A stretch of 64,000 nt of DNA, taken from assembly GCA_029339505.1 (NCBI GenBank), contig JAQISU010001235.1, positions 35,737,815-35,801,814 on the forward strand. Direction: 5' to 3'. Made by a program: the position numbers and the translations under genes. This document shows positions 26,076-35,526 of this stretch, piece after piece (the first letter of the stretch is position 1; each line of letters opens with the position of its first letter). Origin of the DNA: Unio delphinus. Its lineage: Eukaryota > Mollusca > Bivalvia > Unionida > Unionidae. The notes under the pieces are model-generated. The model was given only the letters and a program-made list of their open reading frames with translations. It was not told the DNA's origin and searched no databases.

Positions 26076-26366
26076 CATATACACTAGATAAAGTTGTCAA
26101 TGACACATCTCCCGCTGTGGCTCGGACAATGCAACTATATTTTTCATCCTTATATACTGAGGAAACCTGGAATAAACTGCTCCGAGTGTACAGGAAAAAT
26201 TCTAACAGCACCGACTTGATAAGGGACACTCTCTTGTCCGGTGGAGCCACAAAGCGAATCTCGTATTCTTTAGGGGTGGGGAAACCAGCCACAGTACAGT
26301 TGAAAAAAGCTAGGGACCCAGGGTTGACCTTCTCATTCCCGAAGGAAAGGATTCTTGGACGAGTCA
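26076..26366 (-). CDS. Immunoglobulin-domain exon
   Basis: A 291-nt exon, phase 1 to phase 1, acceptor gttatttag, donor gtaaac. It encodes RPRILSFGNEKVNPGSLAFFNCTVAGFP, containing the B-strand Cys, and YKDEKYSCIVRATAGD, the Tyr-x-Cys of the F strand: one Ig-like domain of about 95 residues. The C-strand Trp is replaced (YEIRFVAPP). In Tie-type receptors an Ig domain sits between the EGF repeats and three FN3 domains, as here. Confidence 0.87.
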
Positions 26367-27072
26367 CTAAATAACAAGGCAAATACAAAGATGAGCCAAA
26401 AATAATTTGAAAACAATGTGATTTGTTAAAAAAAAGGTGCTTGATACTTTAAATTTGGAGTATTTTCTAAACAGGCATCTCAAGACCAGAACAATGGCTA
26501 GAACGTGTTGACATTGAAAATGACTTTAATGAAAACATGAGGCATGCCTTTTGTCTACGTATTTATTTTCTGCATTTGCAACCATCAAGAATATCATATT
26601 TTTACATGTACTTGTAATGTCAAGTGTATAACCGCTGCATAAATGAATGGTCGCAGTTGCATGCATAAAATAACTGTATCATAGAGAATATATCAGTTAT
26701 TCATAGTTCCAATCTTCATACCTCAGTTATGAATACACTGCAACTGTGTTGAACATTATCATTACAAAAAAAAATCAATAAAACAAAGTTTACAATACAA
26801 ATCAAGTTAAAAACAAGTCTGTACAAAAATAATATTTTCTAATTAATTTATTTTTATTGATAAAGGGAACGTAAAGTAAGCATTCACATTTTATAAAAAA
26901 AAAACGTGTTGAAAATACGTTGTCAGGTGATCATGCATTCTAGATTGTTTAAATACACAACAGTTTGTTATTACAATTATATGTCAAGATGACTTTCTCA
27001 ATGCATGAAGACAATAAATTACAGTTGTTTTCATTTATACATAATTCTTTAGAAATGAAAGAAACTCCATAC
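26367..27072. other. Intron without recognised features
   Basis: AT-rich; nothing seen on either strand. Confidence 0.5.
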
Positions 27073-27219
27073 CTGGTTCGCAAAATGGTGGATTAAAGTA
27101 ACCATCTTGGCACACACAGTCAGATGTTGGGCCTGTAAATCTGTCACAATGTCGCGTATCATGACAATAACATCGCTGTGTACAGTCCCAACCATATCTG
27201 TTACTAGGGCAGCGCACCG
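27073..27219 (-). CDS. EGF-like exon (second EGF)
   Basis: A 147-nt exon, phase 1 to phase 1, acceptor tttcag, donor gtatgg. It encodes RCPSNRYGWDCTQRCYCHD, then HCDRFTGPTSDCVC, then GYFNPPFCEP, eight Cys in a laminin/MEGF/Tie-style EGF pattern (CPxxxYGxxCxxxCxC). The previous exon of this gene is the EGF exon at 60926-61063, so the intron between them is about 33.7 kb and contains the 536-codon gene and the whole Polinton. Confidence 0.88.
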
Positions 27220-27249
27220 CTGAAATAAATTGTCAAAATTACAGAGTTT

Positions 27250-27250
<1 letters not shown>

Positions 27251-27319
<69 letters not shown>

Positions 27320-27346
27320 CATAGATAGATAGATAGATAGATAGAT
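27251..27346. repeat. (GATA)n microsatellite
   Basis: About 24 tetranucleotide units (agat/gata). Confidence 0.97.
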
Positions 27347-27363
27347 ATGGTCCATCACTATCA

Positions 27364-27780
27364 ATTTATATACTACTTATGCTAGTACCTGATGGTCCAT
27401 TTCTGTCAATGTATTCACTACTTATACCAGTACACGATGGGCCATTACTGTCAATTTGTATACTACTTATACTTGTACCCGATGGTCCATCGCTGTCATT
27501 TTATACAATACTTATAATTGTACTCGATGGTCCACCATTAACATTTTATGTACTACTTTTACTTCTACCCGATGGTCCATCGTTGTCAGTTTATACACTA
27601 CTTACATCAGTATCAGTACACGATGGTCAATCATTGTCATGTTATACACTACTTATACTTGTACTCGATGGTCCATCGCCGTCATTTTATATACTGCTTA
27701 TACTTGTACTCAATGGTCCATCGCCGTCATTTTATACACTATTTATACTTGTACCCAATGTTCCACCATTGCCATACTAA
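27364..27780. repeat. 45 bp minisatellite, nine copies
   Basis: gatggtccatcgctgtcatt recurs every 45 bp (one interval is 51 bp). As 45 is a multiple of three, long frames (133 and 202 codons) open on the plus strand; these are repeat products. Confidence 0.9.
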
Positions 27781-27789
27781 CACGACACC

Positions 27790-30700
27790 ATATTACATAC
27801 AATTTGGACAAGTCTAATTACCACAAAGAGAGTGACGTCATTGCTCCTATTTGGTTACTCCCGGATACTTCCGTTAATTACGGTAAGATTAAGAGTTATA
27901 TAGTTATTGCCACCTATAAAATCTACCTTCTATGTACATACATGCGTATTTATGCATCCGCCCCTTCGCTGAAAATGGATTTGTCCAGTAACTGGAAATT
28001 GATCTCGAGGATGGCCATGGTTGTAATGAAGACTTCCGTTAAGCATCAGACGCGCAGACGATAAAGGTTGTTATAGACACCCTGGTCGCAATCGGGTTAG
28101 AAATTATAAATCAATGAATGAACTGAGAAAGATTTATTGGCTTTTTATCTTGCTAATGCTTTTCGTTACTGAAATCGGCAGGGGGCTACAAACAAACGGG
28201 GATATAGTCTCAGACTATACGTTATAGTGGAGATAACATGACAATAATCTTCGTCCCAAGTTTGTCGACTTCCTGTACGCCTCCACAAGAGCGATCGGCG
28301 GAGGCTATCACTCCATAAAGCAAGGAGTCATGGGGATTTAGCAGACTAAGTAATTCTCACGAGTCTACCATTAATCCATTGGCCCCTGAAACTTTCTGAA
28401 CTATGTACGTTGCGTGCATCTGTTACTAAACCGTATACAGTACGCAAAATAATTTGTATATCAATAAATAAAATCAAGAAACCCAATGTTATTTCAGTGT
28501 TACTTGAACGTCTTTAAATTGTCTACATCATGGAAAGCTGTAAACAAAATGGCTTCGTCCAAATATTCAACCAAAATAAATGGAAAGAATCAAATCACAT
28601 AGTAAACAATGAGACTGGTTGAACCTAATTTGAGGAATTCAAGAAAAGTCAACAATTAAAACTCTTGCAGAACACTGATTGTAAATGACATCATTGACAC
28701 ATGTATAACTGATGTCAAAAGCTTTTAATTATTTCTATAGTGAATCGTCAACTTTCAAAATCGAAAGTTAAACTCAGATTCCAATCAGAAGAGGATTGCC
28801 TTATCTTGATAACAATAATGTAACAGATGTTTATCGTGTTTTTGTAGTTCTAAATCCTCCGATAACATGTGATCCTTACTTATTGCATCGGAACTTACTT
28901 TAAAATCCACAGAAAACAAGTTGCCCTGACTTACATCAATAATTACTTCAAAAACTCGGTCGCTTAATTACGTATCCACTGTGCTATATATTTATTATCT
29001 CTTTAATAACTTGATTATTTCCAGAACTTTGGAGATTTACAATGAAGTGCCTGTATAAAAGAAAGGTTCCGAAATAGCTGTTTCTGACTATCGTTCTGTA
29101 TCTTTTCTGTGTCGTAGTGTAAAGTGTATTAGACATGTTTATATAACTACATTGTGCAACATTATATAATTTCATATAATCAGTCCGGCTTTTCCGTCTG
29201 TAATTGGACAACTACCTCTATTAAGAGTAATTTATAATACATGTACAACTTTTGTTTTTCGCGAAGCCATGAGAAGGATGTTAGATCTGTTTTTATATCA
29301 GCAAGGCCATTTGCAACTCGAGTTCAATCCTACTGATCGTACCTCGAATGTATGCGTAGAGTTCTCATATGGACCACCATAGCTATTTACGAATCAAAAA
29401 CTGACTCAAAAATTACGATGGATTGTTTAAAATTCGTAACATCTCGATCTATCCCATAGTCAATCCAAATGCAGAAACAGCCAAGGTGTTCTTCATAGAT
29501 TGGGTTTCAATTTTTCAGAGACATTTAAGGCAAAGAAAACGTCCAACTTGATCAGTTTCTCAAACTTCACTGGTTTCTCAAAACTGGTCACTTTTATATT
29601 GGCATTATGGTACTGCCGTTTGTATGCAAGATTTGCCTCCGAAATTGAAGAGCTTGACAACATGTCAATTTATGAATCATCGAAACAAAACATTTGACAA
29701 CAAAAGTGCTCCAAAAAGCATGAGCAATATTACGTTTTGAAAAGAAAATAAAACAACACGTGTTGACACATCCTTACGAAGAATTTTACTTAGCGTAAAT
29801 TATAAACAAAGCATAAATTAGAATAACCTAACAAATCATGAAAATAAAAAAGTGGTGGGGCCAAGTGTTTGGAACTATTTTGTTATTCTAACACACGACT
29901 ATGACGCAGAGTGACAAAATTTATACATTTTTTCTGTAAATTAGTGAGGTAACAGAGTTCGGCGTTAATACACCGATAAACAGTTTCAAAGTGCACATGC
30001 ATACACACAAAAGTAGTTTTTCTTGAATTGCGAGTATTAAAAAAATAATATTAAAAATGGCGTTTAGGTGTGCTGTGAAGGACTGCTCGAAAAGTACTTA
30101 CTGGTTAAATGGGAAAAGCAGTTGTGTGACTTATGTGGATCCTAACACAAAGAGAAAAAAACTGTAAATGAGGCCTACCATTCAGGTGTGACTTGTTTAT
30201 TACCTTTTATCTGGAAGATTTTAGTGTGAGAGTGTTAGTGGGAGTACAACTTACAAGACGCCTTTTAACATGAAAGGGCACAGAGAAACTAATTTAAGTG
30301 AGCAAGGATAACTTGTGGACATTTATCAGTGTCACATAATGCACAAATTACTACATGATAGTATTCATTATACCAACCAGTGTATTGTTGATGATAGGAG
30401 AAAGAAAAAATAGAAAACAAATATGCAATTACATGTAAAATATTCTGTACTTCCATCCCAAACACTATACAGATTACAAAATAGAGGATAGTCATAAAAT
30501 TATATGGCAGCTGGCTTTTTATACCAGTAATGATGTTTGGCGTTGCATAGCATACATGAAATAGATCTCCAATTCCAATTCCTCGAATCCAAAACAATTG
30601 TGGAAGCTTACATCGTTAATCAAGCTACACAAACCAGGCGTCATTAATGTATAAAATGACAATTGTAGGATATCATCCAGACGAAGCCGCTCTCAAATAC

Positions 30701-30940
30701 TGGATGCACACGCCAATTTTTTCTAATTAGCTAAGTAGCCAGAAAATGGGAAGTGATAATTAGAGTTTATGCATTCACCACTTATTTAACATGAAATCGA
30801 TGTATTTATGAATTGTCTTAGACAACTTCCACAACTGGAGGAAATTTTCATGAAATCTTGTCATTGCAGTTTCACGCAGCGCATCTAATGCTAACCAACA
30901 AAGACTTTGCGCCCACTTTGAAAACAACAAACAAATCAAA
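27790..30940. other. Intron, largely featureless
   Basis: A TGACGTCA (CRE-like) palindrome lies near 27834 and a perfect hairpin AACTTTC-6 nt-GAAAGTT near 28750. Apart from the zinc-motif fragment at 30057-30167 I see no gene. Confidence 0.45.
30057..30167 (+). pseudogene. Truncated THAP-like/C2CH zinc-motif start (36 codons)
   Basis: A 36-codon frame begins MAFRCAVKDCSKSTYWLNG, a Cys-x4-Cys followed by Ser-Thr-Tyr, which resembles the N terminus of THAP-related zinc-binding proteins found in animal transposons. It stops at TAA after a Lys/Arg run, and the downstream metal ligands and the rest of the protein are absent. Probably a decayed transposase-derived fragment; the assignment rests on a short motif only. 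Confidence 0.3.
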
Positions 30941-31390
30941 CAAGATTCTCCATGACGAAACTAATTTCCATTCATTCAAGATAAGACCATTTATCTGCTG
31001 AATGTTTAAACCCTCTCTGATTTTAGAAATAGCTGATGTGGTGGGCATATTAGAATTTATATTGGCACAGTTTTATTTATTCCAAAGTAGACATCAATAA
31101 TTTTTTTTAAAAATGGGGTGGGGGGAGGGCATTTCATAATGATCGTCCATTCAAGGGGCGTACTGAGAGGAAGATTTTTCACGATAGCCATTATGGTAGT
31201 TATGTCGGCACTGGCACCGTTTTCATTTACGGCCAACTAGGTAGTTAATCTGTTGGTAAAAACCCAATGTTGATATACCATCCATTTGGCAAGAGTAGAG
31301 ATAATAGTTTCAAGAGATCAACCATGATCACCATATTGAGGACTATTCATCTTCATTTTTTTTATCAGTTAGATTGCATAAGAAGTTACA
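30940..31390 (+). repeat. Diverged dispersed repeat copy
   Basis: Motifs attcaagataagaccat, ggcaccgttttcatttacgg, gatcgtccattcaagggg and gttgatataccatcca, in the same order and orientation as at 14-17 kb. Confidence 0.65.
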
Positions 31391-31404
31391 ACAGAATACT
31401 TTTT

Positions 31405-33015
31405 TCAGACGTCATTGAAACATATAGCAATTTTAAATTGAATGCGATATTTCAAAGGGTTAAATCCCTGACGTTGTATGGATGCTAGTAGTTTAATGCA
31501 TCTAGTTGAGATTGATTTTTTAATGAGGACCCCTTTAATAACTATTTCAAAAGGGGTGAAGATTGAGTTTTCAATCAAGGTGTTCAATATGATATCATAA
31601 ATTGTTTGAAGGCGTCTAATCTTGCTGACAATGAAATTGGTCTGATTGTCCGATTTTCTCATAGTTTCAGCATTGACAACTCCATGTTCAAGAAGAAGAC
31701 GGAATGGGAAGGGTACGTTCAATTTCCATTCATGTAAGGGATCGTATCCCTTCACTCTTAATGGATTGTCTATGTTCTTTTCAAATGCCTTGAAACAGAT
31801 TTTGCAATGTTTTCCATCTAATGTTTCATCTAAAATATCGTCATCTGAAGTACATTTGTATACATAAATTATTTTATTGTCTATTTCCTTTGTAATATAA
31901 AGATCTCTGAGAAGATGACGAGGCGTTTCCCCTGAGTTAGCTCCATAAATAGTGCCATGTTCCAGCCAGATAATTTCAGGTACATGGACATGATTTTTCA
32001 AGGAAGTTTGTAAAATGAAGGAAACATTAGAAAGCAGTGTTCGTGGGGTTTGCTCATCTTCTAGTTCACAAAATACATGAACACCCTTTGAATGTCTGCA
32101 CAATTCACAGCATCCCACACAAATTATAGTTCTTACGCGGAGTTCACTTTCTGTGTGATTAATTTCTTCAAGAGCAGCATAGAGACAGTTCTCAAGATAC
32201 TCAGGAAGATGAATGATGTCCGTTTCTACAACAACACCATCTATTGCAGTAGCAACAGCTTTCCGGTTCTTTATTGAAGAACAACATGCTCGGTTCAGGC
32301 TTTGCCAGTATTTTCCAAGATTTCGTGATAGAATACATGTATTGAAAAATGTACGTTTCTGCTTAAGCAAGTTACTGGTGAAAGACAGTTCAGTCCTATT
32401 TGGCTCTTCACTGATGTTGGATTGAAAGTATTTTTCAAATTCACATATTCTGAGCCACTGCTCCTCTATGAAAAAGACCTTGTATGGATGGTAAATATAG
32501 TGAAGTTTCGTCTCTTCAACATGATGGATATTTGAGACATTTGATGGTACCGAAAAATCTGTTTTAGTTATGCCCTGATACAAACCCAACAGAAAATCCT
32601 TGTCATCTGTTCTGTATAGAGAAAATGAATCATTTTGTATATCATCCGACAGCGAAGGTTTCTTATGTGCAGTTTCCTTCGCAGAATATAAAAGTGATAA
32701 AATACTGTCCACAATTTCGTTGCAAACATTAAAATCATTAGAATGGTGGAATACAAATTTCAAAAATGCCTTAATGCTGCAACAAAATTTCCCATTAATT
32801 GTCCTTGTTTCATTGATTATTCTATATAGTTCTGCCTTTATGTTACACTTTCTTAATGGTTTATCCAAAGGCTGAATATTAGTAGCAAGAAAATTATGAA
32901 AATCATCAATATCCACCCATGGCTCTGAATTAATCACAAAGCAATGAATGTCATGCAGTTGCAGAAGTTTTGTGAATTCCTTTAAAGTATATATGGAGTC
33001 CTCACTTTGTGCCAT
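31405..33015 (-). CDS. Unrecognised 536-residue protein, single coding exon
   Basis: An intact frame from ATG at 33015 to the stop at 31405, with coding-like composition throughout. I do not recognise the family. Visible features are an N-terminal segment with PWVDIDDFHNFLA and L-rich helices (residues 1-120), vaguely like a BRO-N-type DNA-binding fold but not convincingly; a Cys cluster CVGCCELCRHSKG near residue 300; HCKICFKAFEKN near 405, a second Cys pair; and a basic, hydrophobic C terminus. There is no signal peptide or membrane segment. A consensus acceptor 23 nt before the ATG and a donor at 33489 suggest a spliced 5'UTR, so it is more like a host or domesticated gene than part of the Polinton 1.1 kb away. 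Confidence 0.7.
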   Translation of the reverse strand: MAQSEDSIYTLKEFTKLLQLHDIHCFVINSEPWVDIDDFHNFLATNIQPLDKPLRKCNIKAELYRIINETRTINGKFCCSIKAFLKFVFHHSNDFNVCNEIVDSILSLLYSAKETAHKKPSLSDDIQNDSFSLYRTDDKDFLLGLYQGITKTDFSVPSNVSNIHHVEETKLHYIYHPYKVFFIEEQWLRICEFEKYFQSNISEEPNRTELSFTSNLLKQKRTFFNTCILSRNLGKYWQSLNRACCSSIKNRKAVATAIDGVVVETDIIHLPEYLENCLYAALEEINHTESELRVRTIICVGCCELCRHSKGVHVFCELEDEQTPRTLLSNVSFILQTSLKNHVHVPEIIWLEHGTIYGANSGETPRHLLRDLYITKEIDNKIIYVYKCTSDDDILDETLDGKHCKICFKAFEKNIDNPLRVKGYDPLHEWKLNVPFPFRLLLEHGVVNAETMRKSDNQTNFIVSKIRRLQTIYDIILNTLIENSIFTPFEIVIKGVLIKKSISTRCIKLLASIQRQGFNPLKYRIQFKIAICFNDV

Positions 33016-33489
33016 CTTGAGATATTCCCATCTTGTATCTGAAATCGTTTAAAAAACTATATCATTTGTCGGTATGATTCATGGATAATGGTGCATAAAT
33101 AGCAATAGAGAAAAATCCGGTTTGTCTGAATTTCAAAGCCAGATAGCAGTAAGGCTCATTATAACAAAAGCTACAAGGATTAAGTACACAATTAAATTAG
33201 AGAAACAAACTCAATATGTGAAATATGTCAATTTTTTTAAATAATTGTTTGTGGATTTTTTTAAACTCACATAAGCCTTATGACACTGCCCCAATTACAG
33301 AAATTGTGTAACAATATCAAGATAAAATGAAACCAGCACAATACTTCTCTTTGCAATATGAGGTAATTTCTCTAATCATGAGTATTTATGTTCTTGGAAA
33401 CAATACCTGTTTCCATAATTTGCTGTGAAAGTGGAAATGTATGCTGTAGATTTGGGTGTAGAGACTATTAAAACATGAAAATTACTTAC

Positions 33490-33610
33490 CTTTTCTTGGG
33501 TATCTTCATAATCTGCCAAGCTTAAATCAAAATCGTATGTTCAAGAACCGTCTTGTAAAACTTCAAATAAGGAAACCTTTATTTGTGATGCCTGTGTCTG
33601 TAGTTCTAGC
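33490..33610 (-). other. Probable 5'UTR exon of the 536-codon gene
   Basis: On the minus strand a strong donor (AAG|GTAAGTAAT, donor G at 33489) faces an acceptor (gatttcag) whose exon begins at 33038, just before the ATG at 33015. The intron would span 33039-33489 (451 bp). The 5' end of the exon is not determined; I set it near 33610. Confidence 0.45.
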
Positions 33611-34122
33611 TGACACATTTTAAAAGCAAGTTTTTTAAAAAATTTATGAGCAAACAATTGTTAAAATGGTTTCCACAGAATTTACTAATAAATGGTATTA
33701 AACAGGAACTAAATATATCTAATGGACATTGCATAATCGCTTCTCTTGTATTATATTGAATGTATGTCGTTAGTTTAATACAATGATGTGGTGGTATTGC
33801 ATCCCTTGATTCTGCCACCAATTAATCACAAGTGACAGTTCTTCTTGCCTGGTTTGCTGGAGTAGATTGCAGTCATCCTGAACCCATCTTGATGGGGGTC
33901 ATTCTCCAGCTAATTTTTAAAATCATAACATTTGGGGAAATCTCTACGAGTGTTTTGTTTATCGAAGTTTCATTGTTTGTAATGTTACAGAAACAGAGTT
34001 GATACTTGTTGAAATATTTGTCATAACTTGAAACTTTGCAGAGATCGGTATACTATGGGAAACGGGAAATTTTGGATTTGCTAAACCCTGGAGGGGGTGT
34101 GTCAATAACGTAAGTTATATAA
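33611..34122. other. Spacer between the 536-codon gene and the Polinton
   Basis: No gene seen. The last bases (acctc at 34123-34127) are the left copy of the Polinton target-site duplication. Confidence 0.5.
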
Positions 34123-34127
34123 ACCTC

Positions 34128-34330
34128 AGCAGCAGAGGGGGCGAATCAGACAACTTTTTTTTGTTTTTATTTTTGATTATACCCCCTCCAAAATAACACT
34201 AGACCCTTCTCGCGAAAAAATAAGTCTCTGACCCTTGTCTGAAAACATTCGCGTCGCAACGTCGTTGTCACTCACCCCCTCTGCTGCTAGAACTTTCAGT
34301 TCTAGGTTAACCGAATATTTGATCCAGTCC
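34128..34330. repeat. Polinton left terminal inverted repeat (203 bp)
   Basis: Begins AGCAGCAGAGGGGG. The reverse complement of that terminus recurs inside the repeat at 34275-34288 (CCCCCTCTGCTGCT), so 34128-34288 is itself bounded by 14-bp inverted repeats. A perfect hairpin CTAGAAC-5 nt-GTTCTAG follows at 34287-34305. The last codons and stop of the ATPase gene lie within the repeat. Confidence 0.96.
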
Positions 34331-34972
34331 GATACGATATCGTGTCCTAGGGTCTGCTAAATTTATTGTCACAAATCCGTGTGGTTTTGACTGAGCGTGA
34401 CTAAAGAAATTTCTAAACTGATTATGATTCATATCACCGCTGCACCAAGTTTGATGAATATTTCGTAGCGTATGAGTATCAACGCCGTTAAATACACACA
34501 ACACATTGCAATTATCTCTGATCACTTTTGGAATTTGTGTGTATCGTTGAGTGACATAGATCACATCAGTGTTTTTATGCCTGCCTCGGGAAAATATTCT
34601 AGCAGGATTTTTTTGATTATCTAACATGATATCATCGTATACCACTAAATTGTTAATACTTCCATCGATGTCTTCCACGAAAGGGGCTTCCTCTATATCA
34701 GTAATAAACTCAATAAAATCTTCATCGATTTGAAATTCTTTTGCTTTCTCGTTAAAATCCTTTAGCACTTCATAGCATCGCTGATCGTCTACACTCGGGG
34801 CTATTAAATACAATTTGTTCCATTTCATCCATCTCGTTATCAAATTAAGTAGCAGTTGTGTCTTTCCGCTTCCAGATGGTCCGATTATAATCATTCTAAT
34901 TGAATTCGGCAACATTTCATGATGTTTAATAGGTTCCCGTCGTCGGGTAGCTGAATAATCAATTATATTCAT
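34307..34972 (-). CDS. A32-like (FtsK/HerA-type) genome-packaging ATPase
   Basis: 221 residues. Walker A is GPSGSGKT (residues 31-38), Walker B is NLVVYDD (about 108-114), with a downstream VTQRYTQIP (140-148) carrying the polar sensor residue. This is the pattern of Polinton, adenovirus-like and NCLDV packaging ATPases, which pump DNA into capsids. Length is usual for Polinton ATPases. The 3' end of the gene (about seven codons plus stop) is inside the left terminal repeat, so its C terminus is duplicated as non-coding sequence at the right end. Divergent from the zinc-ribbon gene, with only 17 bp between the two ATGs. Confidence 0.88.
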   Translation of the reverse strand: MNIIDYSATRRREPIKHHEMLPNSIRMIIIGPSGSGKTQLLLNLITRWMKWNKLYLIAPSVDDQRCYEVLKDFNEKAKEFQIDEDFIEFITDIEEAPFVEDIDGSINNLVVYDDIMLDNQKNPARIFSRGRHKNTDVIYVTQRYTQIPKVIRDNCNVLCVFNGVDTHTLRNIHQTWCSGDMNHNQFRNFFSHAQSKPHGFVTINLADPRTRYRIGLDQIFG

Positions 34973-34989
34973 GCCGTTATATATAAATT
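34973..34989. promoter_or_regulatory. 17-bp divergent start region with TATA-like sequence
   Basis: The whole gap between the ATPase ATG (minus) and the zinc-ribbon ATG (plus) is 17 bp and contains ttatatataaatt. If both genes have conventional leaders their promoters must lie inside the opposite coding sequence. Confidence 0.35.
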
Positions 34990-35187
34990 ATGGATCTATA
35001 TTGTGTGAAGTGTAAAAAACGTACTGGCACAGATGACTTGACGACGATTACAACTAAAAATAACCGATCAGCGCTTTCTGGTAAATGCGTACAATGTAGT
35101 ACAAAGAAATTTAGATTTGTTTCTAAACCCAAGGAACTCAAGGAACCTTTAAAAAAAAACGAGGAGGTGATATCGCAGCCAAATTAG
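34990..35187 (+). CDS. Zinc ribbon (DUF5679-like), upstream frame of a zinc-ribbon/PLA2 gene
   Basis: 65 residues. YCVKCKKRTG (Cys-x2-Cys) and GKCVQCSTKKFRF (Cys-x2-Cys) form a four-Cys zinc ribbon of the DUF5679 type, common in large DNA viruses and Polinton-like elements. The frame ends at TAG 35185-35187. Just before, at 35154-35160, is the heptamer A AAA AAC in register with this frame, a canonical -1 ribosomal frameshift site; shifting there enters the phospholipase frame directly. The product may therefore be made both as the short zinc ribbon and as an N-terminal extension of the PLA2. A simple one-base indel in the A9 run is the alternative. Confidence 0.75.
   Translation: MDLYCVKCKKRTGTDDLTTITTKNNRSALSGKCVQCSTKKFRFVSKPKELKEPLKKNEEVISQPN
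35154..35160 (+). promoter_or_regulatory. Candidate -1 ribosomal frameshift heptamer A AAA AAC
   Basis: In register with the upstream frame (AAA AAC are zero-frame codons), preceded by T TTA AAA six bases earlier, and followed 25-27 bases later by the zero-frame stop. Downstream, a bulged stem CCA-t-GGG / CCC-TGG lies within about 60 nt, but I cannot establish a pseudoknot from inspection. Confidence 0.5.
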
Positions 35188-35519
35188 CAAAACTCCTTGG
35201 AACCCCATGGGCAAAATACCCTGGAGAAAAGCACCTTCCAGGATATAGCTACTGTGGACCGGGAACCAGACTTGATATCAGACTCAATGATCAAAATCAA
35301 CCCAACCCCGGTGAAGAACCAATAAACGCCATTGATAAGGCCTGTCACCTTCATGATGTTGCTTATAAAAGCAGCAATCTGCAGCACAGGCATCTAGCAG
35401 ATGTGAAATTAATTCATGCGTTAAATGCTATTTCTGATAAATCTTTCAAAGAAAAATTGGCTTCCTTTTTGATAAAATCGGCTATGAAAAGTAAATTGAT
35501 GTTAGGGGCTGGTAATTAA
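35160..35519 (+). CDS. Parvovirus VP1-type phospholipase A2 domain (-1 frame)
   Basis: An open frame in -1 register to the zinc ribbon. The calcium loop YSYCGPGT and catalytic helix DKACHLHDVAY (His-Asp dyad) are diagnostic of the compact PLA2 domain known from parvovirus VP1 and found in Polinton-like elements; such domains act on membranes during particle entry. It is followed by about 50 residues ending in a basic MKSKLML tail. There is no ATG in this frame before the catalytic motif, so it cannot be translated from its own AUG in active form. Stop at 35517-35519, seven bases before the integrase ATG. Confidence 0.8.
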   Translation, partial: RGGDIAAKLAKLLGTPWAKYPGEKHLPGYSYCGPGTRLDIRLNDQNQPNPGEEPINAIDKACHLHDVAYKSSNLQHRHLADVKLIHALNAISDKSFKEKLASFLIKSAMKSKLMLGAGN

Positions 35520-35526
35520 TAACAAC

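Noticed and set aside
27364..28064. Plus-strand frames of 133 and 202 codons
   Set aside because: They lie in a 45-bp minisatellite and read through in several frames at once; no domain.
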